Source of the DNA: Bacteroidaceae bacterium
GTDB lineage: Bacteria > Bacteroidota > Bacteroidia > Bacteroidales > Bacteroidaceae
NCBI GenBank assembly: GCA_024401185.1
Contig: JAKSLO010000020.1
Location: forward strand, 1 to 32,550
DNA: 32,550 bases
Direction of reading: 5' to 3'
Made by a program: the position numbers and the translations under genes. This document shows positions 25,942-32,550 of this stretch, in pieces; position 1 is the stretch's first letter; each line of letters opens with the position of its first letter. The notes beneath the pieces are model-generated. The model was not told the DNA's origin. It worked only from the letters and a program-made list of their open reading frames with translations, and did no database searches.

Positions 25942-27447
25942 TTAATACATTATTTTGCGTGTTGTGCCGTCAGACATCTTAACAACATTGATGCCCTTCA
26001 AAGGCTTACTTGAGCGCAAGCCAGCTGCATTGTAATACTCCACGACTGATGCATTCTGTTCTACGGCATTTACCTCTGTCTCATCATCAAAATCATCCTC
26101 GCCAATCACATAGAACTTGACACTCATCACATCACCATTAGTTTCTAATTCTGGCTTCAGGCCATCATTAAACTGCGAGTCACGCTTGTCGATGGTCATA
26201 CACCATCGGTAAGGTGTAAGCGTGGCATTAGCCGACGCTGCTGGACGCAACTCACCACTGGCCAACGCAAAAGCATGGAGATCATACAAATCATTACGAC
26301 TCATATAGTTGCCCTCGAACGTATAGTATTGCGATACTGAGTAGCAGTCCACCTTTTTCATCTCAGTGCAAGGATGTAAGGTAGCATTCTTGGGCTTAAT
26401 CTGCTTTACACCTGTTGTCTTTGCCTTGATAAGGTAGGGATATCCTGCCTTCAACTTATAGCCCTCGGTCACTTTCAAGATGTACAACTTAGTAAGGTCC
26501 ATCACACCGTCGTTATCAGTATCATACTGCGACACATTATTAAGTGAATACACTGTGAAGTCATCCTTCCAGTCATCATACTCCATCACAAAAGGCACAT
26601 ACAATGCTTGATAATTGGTATTCTTGAAATTACGCGAATAAGTCAGCGACTTGCACTCGATTGTAGATGGGATGGTGTAGGGCTTGGTATCCTCTAATAC
26701 GATGTTATCAAGCGACTGCACTTTACCGAGCTCACACCAACCTGGCGCTGAATTTTTATTCTTCTTGTAGGTCGCCTGAGAACCTTCAGGCACATACAGA
26801 GTACACTTGCTTCCTACAGATGAGAAGACACCTGCCTTCAGCGTTGAAGGTTTACTGACCGTAGAATAAATAGCAGATAAGCTGCTACAGCCAGAAAACA
26901 TGCCAGTCATAGTGATCACCTTGCTCATGTCAAACCCCGTCATATCAAGCGTCATCAGGGATGAGCAGCCGTTGAACATATTGTTCATATTTGTCACTTT
27001 CGAGGTATTGAACTTACTCAAGTCCACAGAAACTAACTTGGCACAACCGTTGAACATATTGTTCATATCAGTCATTGCACTCACATCAAGAGCACCCAAG
27101 TTTACAATAGCAATCAACGAACTGAAACCGTAGAACAAACCATTAGAGAAATTCTGAGCCACAAACGATTCACCAGAAGTATGAATGGTAATTTTTACAC
27201 CTGAGTTGACATCTTCCTTCTCAATGTAAACAGGAGTTGAACCTTCAGAAATATTATTCTGGTTTCCATAGCCACTTCCCGTTTTAAACTCAATAGTGAC
27301 AAGCTGTTTGCCTTCAAGCTTATCAACGATATTCTTATGCAATTCAGCAGGTAGTTTTGCGTCTGATGCTGCCCAGCCTTTTGCTCCTGAAAGAATTAAA
27401 GCCATGGTGCACACCAAAAAGATGCGATAAATAATAGTATTCTTCAT
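25942..27447 (-). CDS. BspA-like surface protein with few repeats
   Basis: A 501-residue secreted protein with signal MKNTIIYRIFLVCTMALILSGAKGWA. Only four repeat units are present (start residues about 104, 131, 157 and 183: LFYGF, then MFNGC, MFNGC, MFSGC). The C-domain (about 200-460) parallels that of the 1413-residue neighbour step by step: QYDTDNDGVMDL, LKAGYPYLIKAKTTG, LTPYRWCMT and RDSQF. It ends in the same tail type (YYNAAGLR then GINVVKMSDGTTRKIMY). It is therefore a short paralogue with the same export tail and a contracted repeat array. It follows a small peptide gene by 31 bases. Confidence 0.92.
   Translation of the reverse strand: MKNTIIYRIFLVCTMALILSGAKGWAASDAKLPAELHKNIVDKLEGKQLVTIEFKTGSGYGNQNNISEGSTPVYIEKEDVNSGVKITIHTSGESFVAQNFSNGLFYGFSSLIAIVNLGALDVSAMTDMNNMFNGCAKLVSVDLSKFNTSKVTNMNNMFNGCSSLMTLDMTGFDMSKVITMTGMFSGCSSLSAIYSTVSKPSTLKAGVFSSVGSKCTLYVPEGSQATYKKNKNSAPGWCELGKVQSLDNIVLEDTKPYTIPSTIECKSLTYSRNFKNTNYQALYVPFVMEYDDWKDDFTVYSLNNVSQYDTDNDGVMDLTKLYILKVTEGYKLKAGYPYLIKAKTTGVKQIKPKNATLHPCTEMKKVDCYSVSQYYTFEGNYMSRNDLYDLHAFALASGELRPAASANATLTPYRWCMTIDKRDSQFNDGLKPELETNGDVMSVKFYVIGEDDFDDETEVNAVEQNASVVEYYNAAGLRSSKPLKGINVVKMSDGTTRKIMY
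26824..27138 (-). repeat. Four BspA-type 26-aa repeats
   Basis: The units start near 27138, 27057, 26979 and 26901. The second and third are close copies in DNA, 78 bases apart (matching runs near 26972 and 27050). The first has LFYGF in place of MFxxC. Confidence 0.82.
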
Positions 27448-27478
27448 TATGATAATGTTTTTTATTTACTTATACTTT

Positions 27479-27655
27479 TTAATCCCAAAAATCAAACTCT
27501 TTCACATCCCAATGGTCAGTGAATTCTTCGTCTTTGTTAATATCGCCTATATTTTCATACCCTAAACCAAAGTCGTGAGACTCTTTCATAAATGCATTTT
27601 CATTAGCAATTGTCCTAAACAACAACGATGGTTCTATGTATGTTTTTTTTTCCAT
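27479..27655 (-). CDS. Small acidic peptide upstream of the short BspA-like gene
   Basis: The ATG at 27655 gives 58 residues; an upstream TTG at 27679 is less likely. The sequence opens KKTYIEPSLLFRTIANENAF and ends FTDHWDVKEFDFWD, with an acidic middle. The Y-x-x-P start, the xF[LM]xxS segment and the WDVK-x4-WD end recur in the peptide at 25711-25908, though the middle parts do not align. There is no secretion signal. It is the first gene of the four-gene peptide/BspA unit and has a -7-like element upstream. The function is unknown. Confidence 0.65.
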   Translation of the reverse strand: MEKKTYIEPSLLFRTIANENAFMKESHDFGLGYENIGDINKDEEFTDHWDVKEFDFWD

Positions 27656-27716
27656 ATAATCATTAACCCCAAGCAACAACTCTCCGTCTATTATTAATAT
27701 AGGAATATTTGAGATG

Positions 27717-27724
27717 CAAAGTTA
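27717..27724 (-). promoter_or_regulatory. Probable -7 element for the peptide/BspA unit
   Basis: The minus strand reads TAACTTTG, a full TAnnTTTG match, 61 bases upstream of the ATG at 27655. No TTTG is present 19-21 bases above it, so the -33 half is weak or activator-dependent. Confidence 0.55.
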
Positions 27725-27818
27725 CACATTTTCGACAGAATATCCTATTTTTTCTCAATAAAACATCGATATTAACGACAAATTGTCTTTTTCAACTGTA
27801 TTCCGCACTAATAAACGC

Positions 27819-27854
27819 AAAAACATGCCCATGGACAGAAATCCATAGGCATGT
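27819..27854 (-). terminator. Terminator after the SDR gene
   Basis: On the minus strand ACATGCCTATGGA (27854-27842) pairs with TCCATGGGCATGT (27835-27823), 13 bp with one G-U pair and a six-base loop. A T run follows. It separates the SDR gene from the peptide/BspA unit. Confidence 0.92.
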
Positions 27855-27873
27855 TCATTCTATTTGTCAAAAT

Positions 27874-28647
27874 CTACATGCAGGTGTATCCGCCATCCAC
27901 AGGCACCATGATGCCCGTAACGTAGCTTGATGCGCGACTGCTCAGGAAGAGGGCTGCCGTGTCAAGCTCTCCCTCCACGCCATAGCGTTCTGTGGGGATA
28001 GCGCCCTTGGCATACTCCTGGAACCATTGGCTGTCGAGAGTCTCCTTGGTGAGAGGCGTCACGAAATATCCTGGACAGATTGAGTTGCAGGTGATGCCAT
28101 ACTTACCCCACTCTGCGGCAAGTGCACGTGTCATGTTCACCACGCCACCCTTGGCAGCATGATAGGGCGAGGCAGGAGCAATCTTGTTGCCCACCAAACC
28201 ATACATAGATGCGATATTGATGATGCGTCCATACTTGGCAGGAATCATAGCGAGTTTAGCCACAGCACGTGCCACCTTGAACGAACCGAAAAGGTCGATG
28301 TTCATCTCATTGGCAAACTGTTCATCGGTGATGTCCTCAGCAGGAGCCACAGCGCCCGTACCGGCATTGTTGATAAGGATGTCTATGCGGCCATAGCGCT
28401 TCACCACTTCCTCAACCATAGAGTTTACCATATCAGTATCGGTAATGTCGCACCGAATGGGATAAGCCTCCACGCCAAACTCCTCGTTGAGCATCTTTGC
28501 CACCTCCTGAAGCTTCTCCATACGGCGAGCAATGGGAACGATAGTGCAACCCTGACTTGCCAATGCGCGAGCCATTTGAACACCTAAACCTGTAGAACAA
28601 CCCGTGACGATAGCCACATTACCTGTCAAATCGAAATAGTTTTTCAT
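27874..28647 (-). CDS. SDR-family oxidoreductase (gluconate 5-dehydrogenase-like)
   Basis: Classical short-chain dehydrogenase of 257 residues; the ATG at 28647 is preferred to a TTG two codons upstream. The cofactor loop is TGCSTGLG (15-22), the NNAG motif is at 93-96, and the catalytic residues are S147 (INIASMYG), Y162 and K166 (YHAAKGG). The opening FDLTGNVAIVTG and closing GIMVPVDGGYT match the gluconate 5-dehydrogenase / 3-oxoacyl-ACP reductase-like group; sugar-acid reduction is the likely role but not certain. It is a single gene with its own promoter and terminator. Confidence 0.88.
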   Translation of the reverse strand: MKNYFDLTGNVAIVTGCSTGLGVQMARALASQGCTIVPIARRMEKLQEVAKMLNEEFGVEAYPIRCDITDTDMVNSMVEEVVKRYGRIDILINNAGTGAVAPAEDITDEQFANEMNIDLFGSFKVARAVAKLAMIPAKYGRIINIASMYGLVGNKIAPASPYHAAKGGVVNMTRALAAEWGKYGITCNSICPGYFVTPLTKETLDSQWFQEYAKGAIPTERYGVEGELDTAALFLSSRASSYVTGIMVPVDGGYTCM

Positions 28648-28711
28648 CTGCAATAGAATAAATAATGGTTATAATTATGTTGTATTTTTCGTCGAAACAA
28701 CTTTCTCTCTG

Positions 28712-28743
28712 CAAATATAGTAAAACAAGAAGGCAAAAGCAAA
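28712..28743 (-). promoter_or_regulatory. Promoter for the SDR gene
   Basis: Minus strand: TTTG (28743-28740), 20 bases, TATATTTG (28719-28712), a full consensus match. The leader to the ATG at 28647 is about 60 bases. The rest of the 28744-28917 gap shows only a weak 6-bp stem (28847-28871). Confidence 0.84.
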
Positions 28744-28917
28744 TTTTCGACCAATTCTTTTGTCTAAAAGTATCATTTTATCATACCGACATTACAAAAC
28801 ATGAACTTTGAGACGATACAATTATCAAGAGCTGACATGACTTTGCGGCATAGACTTCTGTAGTGTATGCCATAAATGCCGAATCACAAACAAACAATCA
28901 ACGACCACAGAGATTCA

Positions 28918-29724
28918 TCACCTTCTGTAGAGTATGCTGTGAATGGTGGTTCCGTTGGTAAAGCAGCTAAGGTCAACCGGTCCCACAATGCCGTTCACGC
29001 TTCCGGTTTCAGAATACTGCCAGATATTGTATTTTCCATTTCCGAGCAAAAACGGTCTTTGTTTGCCGAAACGTGCAATAAAGAGGTAGTACTTGTTGAA
29101 TTCGGGAGCCAGCAAGTCGTTGTAGAACTTATGCGGACTGTACAGAAGCGGATACTTGCCGAACTTTTGCTTCACCAGGTTCATAAACACGCTAAGGTTT
29201 CTTTGCAGCTCTGCCCTGCCCCAATCTGGCACGCCAGACTCCTCCACATCGACCATGGGAATGAGGTCTTGCTCGTTGATGTTGACATGCCTGCAGTAGT
29301 TGTTAAACTGCGCCTCTGGCGTGGAGCGTGAAGTAAAGAAGTGGTAGCTTCCCACTCTCAGTCCTGCCTTCTTGGCTCCATCTATATTCCGGCGGTACAT
29401 TCTGTCCACCATGCCCGAACCCTCGGTGGCCTTGATATAGACAAACTGAATACGGCGATCCTTTGCCACAGTCTTCCAGTCGATAACGCCTTGGTATTTC
29501 GACACGTCAATACCATTATAGGACGCCGACTCTGCCACATGTCTCTTGGGGCGCCTCAAACCCGCACAAGCCTGACTGGGGAAGCAGAAAAACGAGAAGA
29601 GGGAAATTGCAATCGCCATGCAGCATACGGTATAGAAGTGCAGACAAACCACCCGTTTCGCCAAACGAGCGAGCATCTTTTCATCAACTTTCCGTACTGC
29701 CTTATGCCTTTTTTCGATTGCCAT
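28918..29724 (-). CDS. GH25 lysozyme-like muramidase, membrane-anchored
   Basis: Predicted N-acetylmuramidase that cleaves the glycan strands of peptidoglycan. The 268-residue protein has a basic cytoplasmic start, one membrane segment (about 25-48) and an extracytoplasmic GH25 domain from about 70. Key segments are YNGIDVSKYQGVIDW (D73), VYIKATEGSG (E101), PMVDVEESG (D159, E161) and the closing NIWQYSE then GPVDLSCF. The anchor could instead be an uncleaved signal peptide. It may serve cell-wall remodelling or attack on other bacteria; nothing nearby decides. Confidence 0.92.
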   Translation of the reverse strand: MAIEKRHKAVRKVDEKMLARLAKRVVCLHFYTVCCMAIAISLFSFFCFPSQACAGLRRPKRHVAESASYNGIDVSKYQGVIDWKTVAKDRRIQFVYIKATEGSGMVDRMYRRNIDGAKKAGLRVGSYHFFTSRSTPEAQFNNYCRHVNINEQDLIPMVDVEESGVPDWGRAELQRNLSVFMNLVKQKFGKYPLLYSPHKFYNDLLAPEFNKYYLFIARFGKQRPFLLGNGKYNIWQYSETGSVNGIVGPVDLSCFTNGTTIHSILYRR

Positions 29725-29798
29725 CTATAATGTCAGTAAGGTGGTTTTCTCAGCATGCGAGACTATCAATCACCACCATTAAGTGTTAAAATCGAGCG

Positions 29799-29830
29799 CA
29801 AAGATAATAACAATCAGTTATTTACCCAAA
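29799..29830 (-). promoter_or_regulatory. Promoter for the GH25 gene
   Basis: Minus strand: TTTG (29830-29827), 20 bases, TATCTTTG (29806-29799). It has the same -7 sequence as the purM promoter. The leader to the ATG at 29724 is about 70 bases. Confidence 0.84.
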
Positions 29831-29902
29831 CAGAATGTACATTTTTTGTCAAATTTCCCGCAAAACAAGGCAAAAACGGGAGTGTAATGGGCATAAAGCC
29901 CG

Positions 29903-31516
29903 TCAAATGCCACTCTTACTATCCAGTAACTGGGCCGCATTCTCTGCACAACGTTCGCCATCCACTCCTGCCGACACGATTCCACCTGCATAACCGGCAC
30001 CCTCGCCACAAGGATAGAGTCCTTCGATGCGTACATGCTGCAACGTCTCGGCATCACGGACAATGCGTATAGGACTGCTGGTGCGCGTCTCCACGCCTAT
30101 CACAATGGCCTCATTGGTCAGGAAACCATGCTGGCGCTTGCCGAACATCTTGAAGCCTTCCTGCAGACGATGCGACACGAACTTGGGCATCCAGAAATGC
30201 AAGGGACTGCTTATCAGGCCAGGTGCATAGCTGCTGCGCGGAAGGTCATACGACAAGCGGTTGTTAACGAAGTCGGCCATGCGTTGTGCCGGGGCTGTCT
30301 GCTGGCGGTTGCCTTGCAGCCAGCAATCACGCTCCAGTTGTTCCTGAAAGCGCATCATGCACAAGGCATCCATCTCGGGTGCTCCATTCTCGCCTTGCAG
30401 TTCTTGGGCTATGTCTTCGGGATGCAGTTCCACCACCATGCCGCTGTTACTCCATTGGCCGTTGCGCCCGCTCGGACTCATACCGTTCACCACAATCTGC
30501 TCTGGTCCTGTGGCGGCAGGCACCACAAAGCCTCCGGGACACATGCAGAAACTGTACACGCCCCTGCCCTCTACCTGCTGCACCACGCTGTACTCGGCTG
30601 CAGGCAGATACTTGCCCCTGCCATTGCGGTTGTGATACTGCAACTGGTCGATGAGCATTGACGGGTGCTCCAGACGCACACCTACTGCCAGTCCTTTTGC
30701 TTCTATCTCTACACCATTGCTATGAAGCCACCGATACACATCGCGGGCAGAGTGGCCCGTGGCCAGGATAACCGCTTCGGAGCGGAATTCCACCTCGCGT
30801 CCGTCCTCCGTCAGTCGTCGGCAAGCCACGCCCTTCACCTTGTTGCCATCCAGTATGAGTGCCTCCATACGTGTCTGGAAGTGCACCTCGCCTCCGCATC
30901 GCAAGATGGTGTTGCGCATGTTTTCTATGACGCGCGGCAACTTATCAGTTCCGATGTGGGGATGCGCGTCGCTCAGTATGGTGGGCGATGCTCCATGCTG
31001 CACAAACACGTTGAGAATCTTCTCGCTATTGCCGCGTTTCTTCGAACGCGTATAGAGTTTTCCATCAGAATAGGCTCCTGCCCCACCCTCGCCAAACGAG
31101 TAGTTCGACTCTGGGTCCACACGTTGTTCGGGACGTATCCTGGCAATATCCTTCTTGCGTTCGCGCACGTCCTTTCCACGCTCCACCACGATGGGACGGC
31201 ATCCCAGTTCGATGAGTCGCAAGGCAGCAAACAGACCGCCTGGACCGGCACCCACCACCACCACCGATGGCTTGTCGCTCACATCGCGATAATGCACCGG
31301 CGTGTATTCCCGCTCGGTAGGGTCTTCGTTGACGAACACCCTGACGGTGAGGTTCACAAAGATGGTGCGCTGACGGGCATCGATGCTCTTCTTCAGCACA
31401 CGCACCGCACGGATGGTTCGTTCGTCCATGCCCTTCTCACGGGCGATGTAATGCTTGATGCCTTGTTCGCTGGCTGCCTGTTCGGGCAGAATGCGTATCT
31501 GATATTCGTTGATCAT
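29903..31516 (-). CDS. FAD-dependent dehydrogenase (COG2509 type)
   Basis: Cytoplasmic flavoprotein of 537 residues. A small N-terminal domain (about 1-80, with VLKKSIDARQRTIFVNL) precedes the FAD-binding Rossmann motif VVVVGAGPGGLFAALRLIE (85-103), with the ribose-binding Glu in VVERG (112). A later ILATGHSARD and the closing CGEGAGYAGGIVSAGVDG complete the flavin pocket. Proteins of this group are annotated as uncharacterised FAD dehydrogenases; the physiological substrate is unknown. It starts four bases after the M15 peptidase stop, so the two are co-transcribed. Confidence 0.88.
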   Translation of the reverse strand: MINEYQIRILPEQAASEQGIKHYIAREKGMDERTIRAVRVLKKSIDARQRTIFVNLTVRVFVNEDPTEREYTPVHYRDVSDKPSVVVVGAGPGGLFAALRLIELGCRPIVVERGKDVRERKKDIARIRPEQRVDPESNYSFGEGGAGAYSDGKLYTRSKKRGNSEKILNVFVQHGASPTILSDAHPHIGTDKLPRVIENMRNTILRCGGEVHFQTRMEALILDGNKVKGVACRRLTEDGREVEFRSEAVILATGHSARDVYRWLHSNGVEIEAKGLAVGVRLEHPSMLIDQLQYHNRNGRGKYLPAAEYSVVQQVEGRGVYSFCMCPGGFVVPAATGPEQIVVNGMSPSGRNGQWSNSGMVVELHPEDIAQELQGENGAPEMDALCMMRFQEQLERDCWLQGNRQQTAPAQRMADFVNNRLSYDLPRSSYAPGLISSPLHFWMPKFVSHRLQEGFKMFGKRQHGFLTNEAIVIGVETRTSSPIRIVRDAETLQHVRIEGLYPCGEGAGYAGGIVSAGVDGERCAENAAQLLDSKSGI

Positions 31517-31520
31517 TATG

Positions 31521-32201
31521 TTACTTGCTAACTATCTTTTTCTCAAAGTGCTGATAATCCTTCATCGACCTCCAGTTGCCACCCCAGGTAAAGCCATGCT
31601 GCCTGAAGAGTTTCAAGCACAGGTCGTCGCCCACGATAATCATGGCGTTACGTTTCTTGTCACGGTTTATGGCCCAGGGCGAACTGCCTTGCGGCTCTAT
31701 GAGCTGCTTGCCCTTTATGGTGTGCACATAGGGGTTATAGAATGGGTTGACGTCAATGGCCAGTCCCCTGGCATGCTTGGAGAGACTACGTGTTCCCGCC
31801 ACCTTGCGGAAGTTAAAGCACGAGGTATTGTTGGCACGCATCGACTGCTCGTCGTCGCCGTCATACTCGTCGATGAGCACCATGCGCTCAATGGGGTACT
31901 TGGCCTCATAGAGTGCCTGGAATATCTCAATCAAGTCTTGCGCAATGGCCTTGTTGCACACCAGTTCGCCCTTTTGCACCTTGCCATTGGCATCATAGTG
32001 CATCACGGTGAGATAGCGCAACTCTTCACGGCTCACCGTGCACCCTGCGCCATACGACTTGCCCTTCATCCTGGCAAACAGCGCATCGTCTATCTTGTTG
32101 ATGCTAAACCCATCGGGCTTGGCACCCATCCATGCCATAGCCATACACAGGCACAGGCAGAGGGTGATGGTTCTTCTTATGAAAATCTTTGCAAAAATCA
32201 T
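31521..32201 (-). CDS. M15-family peptidase (D,D-carboxypeptidase-like)
   Basis: Predicted secreted or membrane-held peptidase of 226 residues, likely acting on peptidoglycan stem peptides. It has a hydrophobic signal segment (about 10-26). The zinc site reads SKHARGLAIDVN (H143, D150) and DYQHFE (H218), the H-x6-D and H pattern of the M15 fold. The WGGNW just before the last His is also typical. Start choice is the first ATG at 32201, which keeps the signal peptide. It is followed after four bases by the FAD dehydrogenase gene. Confidence 0.86.
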   Translation of the reverse strand: MIFAKIFIRRTITLCLCLCMAMAWMGAKPDGFSINKIDDALFARMKGKSYGAGCTVSREELRYLTVMHYDANGKVQKGELVCNKAIAQDLIEIFQALYEAKYPIERMVLIDEYDGDDEQSMRANNTSCFNFRKVAGTRSLSKHARGLAIDVNPFYNPYVHTIKGKQLIEPQGSSPWAINRDKKRNAMIIVGDDLCLKLFRQHGFTWGGNWRSMKDYQHFEKKIVSK

Positions 32202-32331
32202 TCAAAAATAGAAAATTTCATTTATATTATTCAACTTACGCAAGCTTCGCATGCTTCAGTATGAGGGAGTTATAGGAAGTTATCGCTCCTTCGTCGCTTT
32301 GGAAGCTAACTTTTGACAATGTATAGGGGAC

Positions 32332-32550
32332 TTACCCGAACAGTTCCCTTACCGCCTCGCTTACCTTCCTCACGGGCACGAGTTCAATCTTGTAGGACTT
32401 CTCATTGATGCCCTGCATATTATGGGCAGGCAGCAGCATGCGCTTGAAGCCCAGCTTCTGCGCCTCGGCGATGCGCTGCTCTATGCGCGACACAGGACGT
32501 ATCTCGCCACTCAGTCCCACCTCTCCGGCCATGCACACATCCCCTTCGAT
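32332..32550 (-). CDS. radA: DNA repair protein RadA, C-terminal end (cut by window edge)
   Basis: The last 72 codons of the RadA/Sms recombination ATPase, which promotes branch migration. The visible part is the Lon-protease-like C-domain with GEVGLSGEIRPVSR and EAQKLGFKRMLLPAHN, and it ends VREAVRELFG-like (SEAVRELFG). The ATPase and zinc-finger parts lie outside the window. It is 130 bases upstream of the M15 gene; that gap holds no clear feature. Confidence 0.92.
   Translation of the reverse strand: MEGDVCMAGEVGLSGEIRPVSRIEQRIAEAQKLGFKRMLLPAHNMQGINEKSYKIELVPVRKVSEAVRELFG

Noticed and set aside
28847-28871. Terminator after the GH25 gene
   Set aside because: A six-base stem (GGCATA/TATGCC) with a 13-base loop and no T run.
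29857-29901. Terminator after the FAD dehydrogenase gene
   Set aside because: Only short stems (GGGC/GCCC at 29889-29901, CCCG/CGGG at 29857-29880) without a proper T run.
32203-32210. TATTTTTG on the minus strand as a promoter for the M15 gene
   Set aside because: Its end is one base from the ATG, so transcription would begin within the start codon; the -33 half is only TTG. Probably chance.
30665-32264. Long plus-strand frames (288 and 251 codons) over the FAD dehydrogenase and M15 genes
   Set aside because: Shadows of well-supported minus-strand genes; no motifs, and low-complexity His/Leu-rich translation.
1-32550. tRNA, rRNA, riboswitch or CRISPR elements
   Set aside because: I read the gaps on both strands and saw no cloverleaf, regular spacer array or known riboswitch core.

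Overview
The window looks like a Bacteroidales chromosome, most likely Prevotellaceae. Four things point there. LpxC and FabZ are fused in one protein. Several promoters match the Bacteroidetes pattern TTTG-N19-21-TAnnTTTG, and Shine-Dalgarno sites are mostly absent. There are large BspA-type leucine-rich-repeat surface proteins. The core genes are Bacteroidetes-like in form (PurM of about 400 residues, PorT-type barrel, bifunctional PBP1A). I see no rRNA, tRNA, CRISPR array or intact mobile element.

Left part (1-18150). The 5' half of gap lies on the minus strand at the edge. Divergent from it is an envelope/osmotic group: mscL, aqpZ and an outer-membrane barrel protein, closed by a strong terminator. 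A 317-bp gap holds a 14-bp tandem repeat, a large imperfect hairpin and a clear promoter for purM. A MntA/HepT-type nucleotidyltransferase/HEPN toxin-antitoxin pair follows and overlaps prfA by ATGA. Next is a dense housekeeping run: prfA, pyrF, lpxD, lpxC/fabZ, lpxA (lipid A synthesis), an acidic pRiA4b ORF-3-like protein, miaA and PBP1A. After a gap with a probable IS3-family transposase relic come a Pif1-like helicase with C-terminal TPRs, an AlaX-type tRNA-editing protein and a DMT-family exporter.

Right part (18151-32550). All genes are on the minus strand. In plus-coordinate order they are: an ABC-F protein; three small related lipoproteins; a four-gene block in which two BspA-like proteins (1413 and 501 aa) each follow a small acidic peptide gene (65 and 58 aa); an SDR oxidoreductase; a GH25 lysozyme-like protein; a COG2509-type FAD dehydrogenase; an M15 peptidase; and the 3' end of radA.

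The most unusual parts are the repeated peptide/BspA gene pairs, whose peptides share KxYxxP near the N-terminus and WDVK-x4-WD near the C-terminus; the small lipoprotein trio; and the toxin-antitoxin pair coupled to prfA. The functions of the small peptides and the lipoproteins are not known to me.
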